Program-made: the position numbers and the translations under genes
Notes under the pieces: model-generated
What the model saw: only the letters and a program-made list of their open reading frames with translations
Databases searched by the model: none
Told to the model about the DNA's origin: nothing
DNA from: Propionigenium maris DSM 9537
Lineage (GTDB): Bacteria > Fusobacteriota > Fusobacteriia > Fusobacteriales > Fusobacteriaceae
DNA: 64,000 bases
Assembly: GCF_027925155.1 (NCBI RefSeq)
Contig: NZ_BSDY01000002.1
Span: forward strand, 1-64,000
Direction of reading: 5' to 3'
Shown: positions 1 to 8,052 of the stretch, piece by piece
Layout: every line of letters starts with the position of its first letter
Position numbering within the stretch: position 1 is the stretch's first letter

Positions 1-789
1 ACTACTGGAACTTCATCTACAGAGAGAACTGAGGCTATGTTCAAGAACACAATCTATGGAATCATCGCTGCAAAATCATGCGGAATCGAGATGCCTACAG
101 TGGGAATACTAAATGTAGATAACGCAAGAGGAGTAGAGAGAGCTCTTAAGAAGCTAGATGAGAATGGATACCCTGTAAACTTCGGAGAGTCTGGAAGAGC
201 AGACGGTGGATCTATCATGAGAGGAAACGACCTTCTAATGGGAAGTATCGACGTAATGGTAACTGATTCACTAACTGGAAACATCCTCATGAAGATGTTC
301 TCATCTTACTCAACTGGTGGATCTTACGAGGCAGCAGGATACGGATACGGACCTGGAATAGGTTTTGACTATGAAAGACAGATCCTTATCCTATCAAGAG
401 CTTCTGGAGTACCTGTAGTAGCTAACGCACTTCAGTATGCAGCACAGCTTGCTAAGGGGAACTTCAAGGAAGTTGCTAAGAGAGAATTTGCAGCAGTAAA
501 GGCAGCAAAGTTTGATGAGATCTGTAAGGGATTCAAGAAGGAAGCGCCAAAGGCAGCTGCAGATGACTTTGTAGCACCAGCTAAGGAAGTAGTAACTGGA
601 CAGCTTTCTGGAATAGATATTATGGACCTTGACGATGCAGTGGAGAGACTGATGAGAAGCAGTATCTACGCTGAGTCTGGAATGGGTTGTACAGGACCTA
701 TCGTTCTTGTAAATGAGAAGAACCTGGAGAAGGCCACTGCAATACTTGTAGAAGCAGAGTTCATGGCTCAGGAAAAGGTTTCTTGCTAA
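1..789 (+). CDS. grdD: Glycine reductase complex component C, alpha subunit (3' part)
   Basis: The reading frame is open from base 1, so the 5' end lies outside the window; about 262 C-terminal residues are present. The protein looks like GrdD, the PlsX-like subunit that with GrdC releases acetyl phosphate from the selenocysteine-bound carboxymethyl intermediate in Stickland glycine reduction. Visible support is the PlsX-like stretch DSLTGNILMKMFSSYSTGG, the glycine-rich segment after it, and the GMGCTGPIVLV segment near the end. Family members are about 385 residues, so roughly a third is missing upstream. A strong terminator follows directly, so it is probably the last gene of a grd operon. 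Assignment is from remembered family resemblance, not a search. Confidence 0.8.
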   Translation, partial: TTGTSSTERTEAMFKNTIYGIIAAKSCGIEMPTVGILNVDNARGVERALKKLDENGYPVNFGESGRADGGSIMRGNDLLMGSIDVMVTDSLTGNILMKMFSSYSTGGSYEAAGYGYGPGIGFDYERQILILSRASGVPVVANALQYAAQLAKGNFKEVAKREFAAVKAAKFDEICKGFKKEAPKAAADDFVAPAKEVVTGQLSGIDIMDLDDAVERLMRSSIYAESGMGCTGPIVLVNEKNLEKATAILVEAEFMAQEKVSC

Positions 790-796
790 AAACTTT

Positions 797-824
797 AGGA
801 GCTGCCACGGCAGCTCCTGTTTTT
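797..824 (+). terminator. Intrinsic terminator of grdD
   Basis: A perfect 10-bp inverted repeat (AGGAGCTGCC / GGCAGCTCCT) with a 2-base centre is followed by a T-rich run. It begins eight bases after the grdD stop codon. Confidence 0.9.
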
Positions 825-895
825 AAACTCTTCGTACCTTTCTCAGACTTTTTTAACATTTTTTTACATAATTTTAACATTTTTTTACATTTCAA

Positions 896-924
896 TTGAC
901 AATGAGCAAAAGTGGGGCTAAACT
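896..924 (+). promoter_or_regulatory. Promoter for the glpQ-TRAP operon
   Basis: A perfect -35 TTGACA (896-901) and a TAAACT -10 (919-924) are separated by 17 bases. Transcription would start near 931 and leave a leader of about 275 bases before the glpQ start. Confidence 0.7.
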
Positions 925-998
925 TTACTATGCATTTCTTTTTAGGAACTGATCACTTATGAAAACTTGGTATTAAAGTAGTTAAATTTAATAATAAA

Positions 999-1150
999 AG
1001 CTAAAGACTTGGAGAAGCTGCACGAACTATAACCCCTGGGTTAAGTGCGTTCTCTTTTTTTTTGACAGGAGGAGCACAAGAGCTAAAGCACCGACTAAAA
1101 CCAGAGGTAACTTCAAGGAGCTAAAGAGGTCCTGGAATAGGTTTGATGCC
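999..1150 (+). ncRNA. Structured leader of unknown class, upstream of glpQ
   Basis: The 418-base gap 790-1207 holds the grdD terminator, a promoter and this leader. At 1011-1054 arms GAGAA/TTCTC, GCAC/GTGC and AACCC/GGGTT nest into one long hairpin followed directly by nine T, which looks like an attenuator. A second, similar block follows: GCACCGACTAAAACC with GGTAAC at 1087-1110 resembles GCACGAACTATAACC with GGGTTAAG at 1020-1043. The octamer AGCTAAAG occurs at 999, 1081 and 1119. I do not recognise a known riboswitch class. The tandem arrangement is my reading and may be partly chance. Confidence 0.4.
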
Positions 1151-1207
1151 GCTTGTTGTTATATGTAAGGAAAGATACAAAACTAATATAGCAAGGGGAG
1201 GAGATTT

Positions 1208-2287
1208 ATGAAAAAGGTTTTAGGTGTGTTGCTCCTTGGAGCACTCATTGGATGTAGTGCAAATACTGTTACCAAGGAGGAGACAGAAGCTCAGAGGAAG
1301 ATCGTAGTTGCCCACAGGGGGTCCAGCGGATACCTGCCTGAGCACAGTATGGCTGCTAAATCCATGGCTTATGCTATGAATGCAGACTATATTGAGCAGG
1401 ATGTGGTTATGACCAAGGACGATGAGCTGGTGGTACTCCACGACCACTACCTGGACAGGGTAACAAATGTGGCTGAGGTCTATCCTGAGAGAAAGAGAGA
1501 GGACGGAAGATACTATGCCATCGACTTTACTTTAGAGGAGATAAAGGGTCTTAGAATGACAGAGGGATTCAATATCCAAGATGGTAAGACTGTGGCAGGG
1601 TTCCCAGACAGGTTCCCTATCTGGAAGTCCGACTTCAGGGTACATACCCTGGCTGAAGAGATCGAGCTGATCCAGGGGCTAAATAAGAGTACAGGTAAAA
1701 ATATCGGAATCTATCCAGAGGTTAAAGCACCATGGTTCCACAGAAACGAAGGAAAGGATATCAGTGTAGCTGTATTAAAGGTTCTTAAGAAGTATGGATA
1801 TACTGAAAAAACAGACCTAGTTTACTTCCAGTGCTTCGATCCAAATGAACTGGAGAGAGTTAAGAATGAGCTTATGCCAGAGATGGGGATGGATATAAGA
1901 CTGGTTCAGCTTATTGCAGAGACTAGCTGGAATGAAACTATGGTATATGAGAATGGAACAGCAAAGCCATATGATTATGACTGGATGTTTGAAGAGGGAG
2001 CTATGAAGAGAATCTCTGAGTATGCAGACGGAATAGGTCCATGGAAGCCTATGGTTGTGAGTAACGAGTCCACTAAGGACAATATAATTGTTACAGATAT
2101 GGTAAGTGAAGCTCACCAAGCCAATATGGAGGTTCATCCATATACATTCAGACTGGATAACGGAAGGATCCCTGCCTATGCCTCTGACTTCGAGGATATG
2201 CTAGATATCTTCTACAATAAAGCGGGAGTAGACGGTGTCTTTACCGATTTCCCTGATCGTGCTGTTAAATTTATAGAAAATAGATAA
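1208..2287 (+). CDS. glpQ: Glycerophosphodiester phosphodiesterase, lipoprotein
   Basis: 359 residues. Hydrolyses glycerophosphodiesters to glycerol-3-phosphate and an alcohol, probably anchored at the cell envelope. A lipoprotein signal (LLGALIGCS lipobox, Cys about 16) is followed by the GDPD catalytic start AHRGSSGYLPEHS (about residues 36-48). The metal-binding Glu/Asp and second catalytic His follow in YIEQDVVMTKDDELVVLHDH (about 62-81). The size and motifs fit periplasmic GlpQ enzymes. The start is preceded by AGGGGAGGAG. Only 20 bases separate it from dctP, so it is co-transcribed with a TRAP transporter; a shared substrate is possible but not shown. Confidence 0.9.
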   Translation: MKKVLGVLLLGALIGCSANTVTKEETEAQRKIVVAHRGSSGYLPEHSMAAKSMAYAMNADYIEQDVVMTKDDELVVLHDHYLDRVTNVAEVYPERKREDGRYYAIDFTLEEIKGLRMTEGFNIQDGKTVAGFPDRFPIWKSDFRVHTLAEEIELIQGLNKSTGKNIGIYPEVKAPWFHRNEGKDISVAVLKVLKKYGYTEKTDLVYFQCFDPNELERVKNELMPEMGMDIRLVQLIAETSWNETMVYENGTAKPYDYDWMFEEGAMKRISEYADGIGPWKPMVVSNESTKDNIIVTDMVSEAHQANMEVHPYTFRLDNGRIPAYASDFEDMLDIFYNKAGVDGVFTDFPDRAVKFIENR

Positions 2288-2307
2288 AAAACAATGGGAG
2301 GAATGAA

Positions 2308-3324
2308 ATGAAAAAGATCTTTAAGATGTTAACACTTATGTTAGCTGCAATCATGCTATTTGCCAGCTGCGGTAAGAAGGAAGAGGGAGCAACAAAGGGA
2401 GAGGAAAAGGTTGTTATCAAGCTTAGTACTAAGTTTGTAGAGGATGAGCAAACTGCAAAATCTCTTAAGAGAGTAGCAGAGAAGATCCTTGAAAGATCCA
2501 ATGGAAATATTGAGATTCAGGTATACCCTGGAGGACAGCTTCCAATTGGTAAGGACAGTATGGAGCAGGTAGTTAGCGGAGCAAACTGGATATCTGTTGA
2601 CGGACTTAACTTCATTGGAGACTATGTACCTGACTTCAACGCTATAAACGGACCTATGTTATACAAAAACTTCGATGAGTATCTTGCAATGACTCAGTCG
2701 GATCTAGTTAAGAAGTTAAAGGCTGAAGCTGAAAAGAAACAGATCAAGGTACTGTCACTAGACTACCTATTTGGATTCAGAAGCATGCTTACAGATAAGG
2801 AAGTAAAGGTACCTGAGGATCTTAACGGAGTTAAGGTAAGAGTGCCAACTAGCCAACTTTACATGTACACACTAGAAGCTATGGGAGCTAACCCTACTCC
2901 ACTACCATTTACAGAGGTATACAGCGGAATCCAGCAGGGAGTAGTTGACGGACTTGAGGGATCTCTAATGACTATCTACGGAACTAAGATCTACGAGGTA
3001 AGAAAGCAAGTTTCCCTTACTAACCACCTTCTTGGAGTATCAGCAGTATCTATCTCTAAGCAGGTTTGGGAGGGGCTTACTGAGGAGCAGAGAACTATCA
3101 TCCAAGAGGAGTTTGATGCAGGAGCTAAGTACAACAACGATGTTACTGTTGAGTTAGAGAAGGAGTACAAGGTTAAGCTAGAAGAGCTTGGAGTTAAGTT
3201 TAACGAGGTAGACTTAGCAGCATTTAACAAGGAAACTTCTAAAGTATTCTCTAAGTTCCCTAAGTGGACTCCTGGAATCTACGATGAGATCATGAGTGAG
3301 CTAGAAGTAATTAGATCAAAATAA
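2308..3324 (+). CDS. dctP: TRAP transporter solute-binding protein, DctP family
   Basis: 338 residues. Extracytoplasmic solute receptor of a tripartite ATP-independent periplasmic transporter. It has a lipoprotein signal peptide (AAIMLFASCGKK lipobox, Cys about 21), so it is tethered rather than free. The DctP fold is supported by FTEVYSGIQQGVVDGLEG (about 196-213) and the conserved Arg in LNGVKVRVP (about 172-180), which in the family usually contacts a substrate carboxylate. The substrate is therefore probably an organic acid, but which one cannot be read here. It sits 20 bases after glpQ and 105 bases before dctQ. Confidence 0.92.
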   Translation: MKKIFKMLTLMLAAIMLFASCGKKEEGATKGEEKVVIKLSTKFVEDEQTAKSLKRVAEKILERSNGNIEIQVYPGGQLPIGKDSMEQVVSGANWISVDGLNFIGDYVPDFNAINGPMLYKNFDEYLAMTQSDLVKKLKAEAEKKQIKVLSLDYLFGFRSMLTDKEVKVPEDLNGVKVRVPTSQLYMYTLEAMGANPTPLPFTEVYSGIQQGVVDGLEGSLMTIYGTKIYEVRKQVSLTNHLLGVSAVSISKQVWEGLTEEQRTIIQEEFDAGAKYNNDVTVELEKEYKVKLEELGVKFNEVDLAAFNKETSKVFSKFPKWTPGIYDEIMSELEVIRSK

Positions 3325-3341
3325 AAATATAGATGTAATTT

Positions 3342-3392
3342 GATAGTCGTGATTAGCTAGATGGTAACTCCCGTCTGCTACTCACGATTATC
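3342..3392 (+). other. Intercistronic hairpin between dctP and dctQ
   Basis: Outer arms GATAGTCGTGA (3342-3352) and TCACGATTATC (3382-3392) pair, and inner arms TAGC.AGA.GG and CC.TCTGCTA extend the stem. No T-run follows. It looks like an mRNA stabiliser or processing hairpin that would let the binding protein be made in excess over the membrane subunits. Function is inferred from position. Confidence 0.6.
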
Positions 3393-3429
3393 CTTTATGA
3401 ATTGCAGATAATTGAATATGGGGTGGAGT

Positions 3430-3939
3430 ATGAAAAAGTTCTTTAGAAATATAGAAGTAATTCTAGGGAGTGTTACAATAAGCGTTACAGTAATATCTGT
3501 AATAACAAATGTGTTTTTAAGATATCTCTTCGGAATCCAGTTTCCGTGGATCGAAGAAGTATCGGTGGGATGTTTTATATGGACTGTATTCCTAGGGGCT
3601 ACAGCAGCATATAAGGACAAAGCCCTTATAGGGGTAGAGGTTTTAACTCAGGTACTGCCATTTAAGGGAAAAAGAATTTTAGAGCTGATAGTCTATACAC
3701 TGTTATTAACTTTAAATGCAACTCTCTTTTATCTAAGCTACAACTATACAGCTGGATCGGATAAGATCACCTCAGCACTGGAGATATCCTATGTATATAT
3801 CAACTCATCCATAGTATTTTCCTTCGGACTGATGACATTTTATTCTCTGATGTTTTTAATTGAGGATATAAAGCTATTTATAGATGAGCATAGAGGTCAG
3901 GGACAGACTATAATCGAACAAGAGAGAGGAGTGGAGTAG
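3430..3939 (+). CDS. dctQ: TRAP transporter small permease, DctQ family
   Basis: About 169 residues with four predicted membrane segments, matching the small DctQ subunit that links the receptor to DctM. The start is set at ATG 3430 because GGGGTGGAGT lies directly before it; an in-frame ATG at 3412 lacks a ribosome site. The segment FPWIEEVSVGCFIWTVFLGA is typical of DctQ. It ends five bases before dctM begins. Confidence 0.88.
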   Translation: MKKFFRNIEVILGSVTISVTVISVITNVFLRYLFGIQFPWIEEVSVGCFIWTVFLGATAAYKDKALIGVEVLTQVLPFKGKRILELIVYTLLLTLNATLFYLSYNYTAGSDKITSALEISYVYINSSIVFSFGLMTFYSLMFLIEDIKLFIDEHRGQGQTIIEQERGVE

Positions 3940-3943
3940 AAAA

Positions 3944-5230
3944 GTGGAAGGTTTTTATCCGATAATAATTTTATTTACATTGTTTTTCCTTAATATACCA
4001 ATAGCCTTTGCATTAATGGGTGCATCGATGTATTATTTTATCTTTGTGGATAATATTATGTCTATGAACATGATAATGCAAAGATTCGTTACTTCAATTG
4101 AATCATTTCCGTATCTGGCTGTACCATTCTTTATAATGGTAGGATCTGTAATGAACTACTCTGGAATCAGTAACAGCTTGATGGCTATGGCTGAGGTACT
4201 TGCCGGGCACATGGCCGGAGGACTGGCTCAGGTAAATGTAGTTTTAAGTATGATGATGGGTGGTATCTCAGGATCAGCCAATGCAGATGCTGCAATGCAA
4301 TCTAAGATACTGGTACCAGAGATGAAAAAGAGAGGATTTAGTGCTCCATTTTCAGCAGCTGTTACTGCAGCTTCATCCTCTGTCAGCCCAGTAATACCAC
4401 CTGGTACAAACCTTATTATCTATGCTCTTATAGCCAATGTTTCAGTTTCCAAGATGTTCATGGCTGGATATACACCTGGGGTACTTATGACACTGGCTCT
4501 TATGATCACAGTTCATGTTATCTCCAAGAAGAGAGGTTATAAGCCATCGAGAAGTGGGATAGCAAGGCCTAAGGAGATAGCTCGTCAGTTTATAGATTCC
4601 ATCTGGGCACTGTTTATTCCCTTTGGAATCATCCTGGGAATGCGTTTCGGACTATTTACTCCTACTGAAGCTGGAGGAATTGCTGTATTCTTCTGTATAA
4701 TCATCGGAGTATTTGTGTACAAGAAGCTGGAGTGGAAGCATATTCCAATTATTCTAAGGGATACAGTATATGGTACTGGGTCTGTTATGTTCCTTATAAC
4801 TGGAGCCAAGGTATTTGGATACTACCTGACTCTAGAGAGAATTCCACAGACTATTACAGCATTTTTAATGGATTTTACAGACAGTAAGTTTATTCTTCTG
4901 ATAATTATAAACCTGCTGCTGCTATTCATCGGAATGTTTATCGAGGGAGGAGCTGCACTGATTATCCTGGCACCTCTACTTGTACCAGCAGTAACAAGTA
5001 TGGGAGTGGACCCTATCCACTTTGGGGTTATCCTCATCGTTAATATTATGATAGGTGGAATAACTCCTCCATTTGGATCTATGATGTTTACCACATGTAC
5101 CATTGTAGGGGTCAAACTGGATGACTTTGTTAAGGAGATCATCCCATTTATAATGGCTCTTCTACTGGTACTGATCCTCCTTACCTATTCAGCACCACTG
5201 GCGATGTTTGTGCCGAACCTGCTGGGCTAG
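3944..5230 (+). CDS. dctM: TRAP transporter large permease, DctM family
   Basis: 428 residues and about twelve membrane segments, the usual size for DctM, the ion-coupled translocation subunit. Family features seen are YLAVPFFIMVGSVMNYSGIS near residue 65 and the conserved SGSANADAAM and SPVIPPGTNLIIYA segments in the middle of the first half, repeated in kind by GGITPPFGSMMF in the second half. It starts with GTG, preceded by GAGAGGAGTGGAG. It is the last gene of the glpQ-dctPQM run; I see no strong terminator in the 136 bases after it. Confidence 0.93.
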   Translation: MEGFYPIIILFTLFFLNIPIAFALMGASMYYFIFVDNIMSMNMIMQRFVTSIESFPYLAVPFFIMVGSVMNYSGISNSLMAMAEVLAGHMAGGLAQVNVVLSMMMGGISGSANADAAMQSKILVPEMKKRGFSAPFSAAVTAASSSVSPVIPPGTNLIIYALIANVSVSKMFMAGYTPGVLMTLALMITVHVISKKRGYKPSRSGIARPKEIARQFIDSIWALFIPFGIILGMRFGLFTPTEAGGIAVFFCIIIGVFVYKKLEWKHIPIILRDTVYGTGSVMFLITGAKVFGYYLTLERIPQTITAFLMDFTDSKFILLIIINLLLLFIGMFIEGGAALIILAPLLVPAVTSMGVDPIHFGVILIVNIMIGGITPPFGSMMFTTCTIVGVKLDDFVKEIIPFIMALLLVLILLTYSAPLAMFVPNLLG

Positions 5231-5366
5231 GAGAGTGTTCTCATGGAGATGCTAAGAGGGAAGACCTCAACACAAGCGAGATTAAACCAAGTTATATAAT
5301 AGATTCTGTTAGGAGTTTATATGATGTTTTAAAGAATAACTAGGCGTAAACCGATTGGGGTGATAT

Positions 5367-6068
5367 ATGTTAGATTTAAAGGAACTTGTATTCAGAGTAT
5401 TTGTAGCGTGTATGGTAGGAGGCTTTATTGGGTATGAAAGAAAGTCCAAGGGAAAGCCGGCTGGAATGAGCACCAACCTCCTTGTATGCGGAGGAGCTGC
5501 CATAGTGGCCATTACCCAGCAGCAGATATACTACAGTGCAATCAGCCTTGCTGATGCAGCTGGAGGAGTGGTGAAATCCGACCCTACAAGACTCATTGCT
5601 CCAGTAGTTTCAGGACTTGGTTTCCTGGGAGCCGGAGTTATCATGAGGGGACAGGATAAGGTAAAGGGACTTACCACAGCTGCAACCCTTTGGCTGGCAG
5701 CTGTACTGGGAATCTCCATAGGTTCTGGCTACTACCGCTTTGCCATAGCAGCAACCTTTATGGTTATCCTATGCCTCTTTATAGTAAGGACCATAGAGGT
5801 GTCCTTCCTAGAGAAGAGGACCAAGAAGAAGATATCCATAAGCCAGCTGCACTGTGAGGAGGTGGACTCCCTCATAAAGGAGCTCTTCCAGTATAAAAAT
5901 ATTAAGATTATCTCCAAGAGGATAGTTTTTGAAAAGAGTGTCAACGGGCAAAATGAGATAAAGAGAAACTATATCCTCTCTCTTCCAAAGTACAAGGAGC
6001 TCAGCGATCTGGTTGAGACTATCTCCAGTGTGGAGGGAGTGTTAAGGGTAAATATCTTAGAGGGATAA
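5367..6068 (+). CDS. MgtC/SapB family membrane protein
   Basis: 233 residues. The N-terminal 140 residues hold the MgtC signature: GGFIGYERKSKGKPAGMSTN, then the conserved RLIAPVVSGLGFLGAGVIMR and GLTTAATLWLAAVLGI. The C-terminal 90 residues form a soluble ACT-like tail, as in longer MgtC homologues. MgtC proteins are linked to growth in low magnesium and to modulation of ATP synthase rather than proven Mg transport. It stands alone, with a clear terminator 3' of it. Confidence 0.9.
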   Translation: MLDLKELVFRVFVACMVGGFIGYERKSKGKPAGMSTNLLVCGGAAIVAITQQQIYYSAISLADAAGGVVKSDPTRLIAPVVSGLGFLGAGVIMRGQDKVKGLTTAATLWLAAVLGISIGSGYYRFAIAATFMVILCLFIVRTIEVSFLEKRTKKKISISQLHCEEVDSLIKELFQYKNIKIISKRIVFEKSVNGQNEIKRNYILSLPKYKELSDLVETISSVEGVLRVNILEG

Positions 6069-6070
6069 TT

Positions 6071-6103
6071 AAAGGGGTTCCGGAATATCCGGAGCTCCTT
6101 TTT
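6071..6103 (+). terminator. Terminator after the MgtC gene
   Basis: AAAGG.G.TCCGGA and TCCGGA.C.CCTTT form a stem with a 3-base loop, followed by five T. Confidence 0.85.
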
Positions 6104-6194
6104 ACTGTTTAAGCAGCAGGCTTCTGCAAAACTTCCTAGTGGTAGACTGAGTGAGAGTTCTTTACTATATACTACTAACTTTCCGTTGATTTTA

Positions 6195-6203
6195 TGGTAT
6201 AAT
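6195..6203 (+). promoter_or_regulatory. Extended -10 promoter element
   Basis: TGGTATAAT is a consensus extended -10; the -35 region is weak. It lies 30 bases before the lipoprotein gene at 6233. Confidence 0.6.
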
Positions 6204-6232
6204 GACAGATAAAAAAAGTAGGGAGATAAAGT

Positions 6233-6835
6233 ATGAAGAAATTTTTTATAGCCTTTATTGTGTTTGTGACCCTGGCTGGATGCTCATCCAATAAGATGAG
6301 ATTGGAGGATAGATCTGAGCTGTCCTTAAGGATATCTGAAGAAGTTATTGTCCTGGATGATATGTTCTACAGCGATATGCAGAGCAGCGTTAGAGGGGGA
6401 ATCGGAAGTCTTTTAGGGGATATAGTGGCTAATGGTATGGAGGATAAGGAGGAACAGTTCTCTAAAACCATGATCGATAACAATGTAGATATCCAAGGGA
6501 TCGTTCTAAGGGCTGCCCTAGGGGAACTTGATAAAGCTAAGATAAAAGTTAAAGAGGATGCAGAACTGGAGATGAAATTTACAGTGAGGTTGTATGGCTT
6601 TGGACAGAAGCACGGACTCTCTAAGAAACTGCACCCTATAATGGTCTTGGAAACAAAGATCACCGATGAAGATGAAGAGGTCCTCTTTAAGGATGTTGAG
6701 AATATAACCACTTTCAGCAGGGGGACTGCGTCCTATTCTGTGGATGAGTATATAGAAGACTCCTCCAAGATAGAGGAAGGCCTTGAGGGAGTGGCTGCAA
6801 TAGCAGTTTCAAAGACTATAGAGAAGATTAGGTAG
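6233..6835 (+). CDS. Lipoprotein of unknown function
   Basis: 200 residues, not recognised. A lipoprotein signal (FVTLAGCSSN, lipobox Cys about 17) precedes a hydrophilic domain. The middle (about residues 50-85) has GGIGSLLGDIVANGME and then IDNNVDIQGIVLRAALGEL, followed by a beta-rich region with alternating charged residues. The layout is like small envelope lipoproteins of unknown role. It is a single-gene unit with its own promoter and a terminator 3'. The ribosome site AGGGAGAT is well placed. Confidence 0.75.
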   Translation: MKKFFIAFIVFVTLAGCSSNKMRLEDRSELSLRISEEVIVLDDMFYSDMQSSVRGGIGSLLGDIVANGMEDKEEQFSKTMIDNNVDIQGIVLRAALGELDKAKIKVKEDAELEMKFTVRLYGFGQKHGLSKKLHPIMVLETKITDEDEEVLFKDVENITTFSRGTASYSVDEYIEDSSKIEEGLEGVAAIAVSKTIEKIR

Positions 6836-6881
6836 GACAGATCTGCCAGAGAAAGTATCAAAGTAAAAAACTAGGTAGATA

Positions 6882-6916
6882 GAGGTGGCGGGGAGTTTCC
6901 CCTCACCTTTTTTATT
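6882..6916 (+). terminator. Terminator after the lipoprotein gene
   Basis: GAGGTGGCGGGGA and TCCCCTCACC pair around a short loop, then a run of T. Confidence 0.85.
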
Positions 6917-6931
6917 TTAAAGAAAATAAAT

Positions 6932-6960
6932 TTGCTTTTTCCATAGTCTTAGTGTACTAT
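6932..6960 (+). promoter_or_regulatory. Promoter of the GntR-ABC operon
   Basis: TTGCTT (6932-6937) and TACTAT (6955-6960) are 17 bases apart, and the operator-like palindrome begins at the next base. Confidence 0.6.
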
Positions 6961-6980
6961 CTAACTATAGCACTAGTTAG
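6961..6980 (+). promoter_or_regulatory. Candidate GntR (YtrA-type) operator
   Basis: CTAACT (6961-6966) and AGTTAG (6975-6980) are perfect inverted arms separated by eight bases. They sit between the -10 box and the ribosome site, where a bound repressor would block its own operon. YtrA-type regulators are commonly autoregulatory; binding here is inferred. Confidence 0.5.
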
Positions 6981-6989
6981 GAGGTACAC

Positions 6990-7367
6990 ATGGAGTTTAG
7001 AGGAGACATACCTATCTACCTTCAGGTATGCAATAAGATAAAGAAGGATATAGTAAATAAGATCATCTCCCCCGGGGGGAAACTTCCCTCTACAAGGGAG
7101 CTGGCTCTGGAGCTGTCCATAAACCCCAATACAGCAGCAAGGGTTTACAGGGAGCTTGAGAGCGAAGGACTCACCTTCACCCTCAGAGGCAGGGGAACCT
7201 TTGTTACCGATGACCTGAAGAGGCTCAGTGGAATAAAGGAGGAGCTGGCAAAGACAGCTGTCGAGGGTTTTCTTCAGGAGATGTATGAGATGAGGATGAC
7301 CAATGATGAGATAATGAAGATTTTAAAAAAAGAGATGCTGGAAACAAAGGAGGCAGAGGATGAATAG
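6990..7367 (+). CDS. GntR-family regulator, YtrA subfamily
   Basis: 125 residues. An N-terminal winged helix-turn-helix (about 8-75) shows the GntR pattern: IYLQVCNKIKKDIV, LPSTRELALELSINPNTAARVY and ESEGLTFTLRGRGTFV. The short C-terminal helix tail, rather than a ligand domain, places it in the YtrA group, which typically represses a linked ABC exporter operon. Its stop overlaps the start of the ATPase gene by eight bases. A promoter and palindrome upstream support autoregulation. Confidence 0.9.
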   Translation: MEFRGDIPIYLQVCNKIKKDIVNKIISPGGKLPSTRELALELSINPNTAARVYRELESEGLTFTLRGRGTFVTDDLKRLSGIKEELAKTAVEGFLQEMYEMRMTNDEIMKILKKEMLETKEAEDE

Positions 7368-8052
7368 TATTTTAGAAGTAACAAATTTTACCAAGGGGTT
7401 TTTTAAGAAGAAGGCCCTTTCAGATATAAACCTTACCCTTACCAGGGGAAACATCTATGGACTTATAGGTCCCAATGGAAGTGGTAAATCCACCCTTATG
7501 AAGAGTATCTACGGTATGGTAAAGGGAAGGGGAAGTATCAAAGCCGACGGAAGAAGAGGAGTGGACATAAGAAATATAGTTTCCTACATGCCTACTGAGG
7601 ATTACTTCTATCCATATATGAGAGTAGAGGAGGTAGTGAAGTTTTATCTGGATATGTATCCTGATTTCAACTCTGAAAGAGCCAATGAACTTCTTGAGTA
7701 TATGCAGATAGATCTTAAGGACAGTGTCTCTGGTCTATCTACAGGTATGAGGATGAGACTTAAGCTGGTTCTTTGTCTGGCCAGGGAGTGTTCCCTCTAT
7801 ATGCTGGATGAGCCTCTAAACGGGATAGATATCATTTCCAAGAAGAAGATAACTGAAACTATTATAGGAAGTATGTCCGAGGAGAAGGCCATCATAATCT
7901 CCAGCCACATGCTGGGGGATATCGAGCTTATCCTGGACAGGGTTATATTTTTAAAGAAAGGGCTCCTTGTACTGGAGGATTCCCTGGAAGCATTAAGGGA
8001 GGAGAGAAATACCTCCCTGGAAGATCTGTACTGGGAGGTATACAATGATTAA
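7360..8052 (+). CDS. ABC transporter ATP-binding protein
   Basis: 230 residues. Walker A GPNGSGKST is at about 38-46, Walker B YMLDEPLNGID at about 146-156 and a switch His in SSHM at about 178. The signature motif is the variant LSTGMRMRLKL rather than LSGGQ, as often in YtrB-like and other exporter ATPases. It overlaps the regulator upstream and the permease downstream (8045), so the three genes form a translationally coupled unit. The exported substrate is unknown; related systems respond to envelope-active compounds. Confidence 0.93.
   Translation: MNSILEVTNFTKGFFKKKALSDINLTLTRGNIYGLIGPNGSGKSTLMKSIYGMVKGRGSIKADGRRGVDIRNIVSYMPTEDYFYPYMRVEEVVKFYLDMYPDFNSERANELLEYMQIDLKDSVSGLSTGMRMRLKLVLCLARECSLYMLDEPLNGIDIISKKKITETIIGSMSEEKAIIISSHMLGDIELILDRVIFLKKGLLVLEDSLEALREERNTSLEDLYWEVYND

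Noticed and set aside
1009..1150. Glycine or tetrahydrofolate riboswitch in the glpQ leader
   Set aside because: The short match GGTTAAGTGCG recalls part of the THF class and tandem blocks recall the glycine class, but the remaining conserved positions of both are absent.
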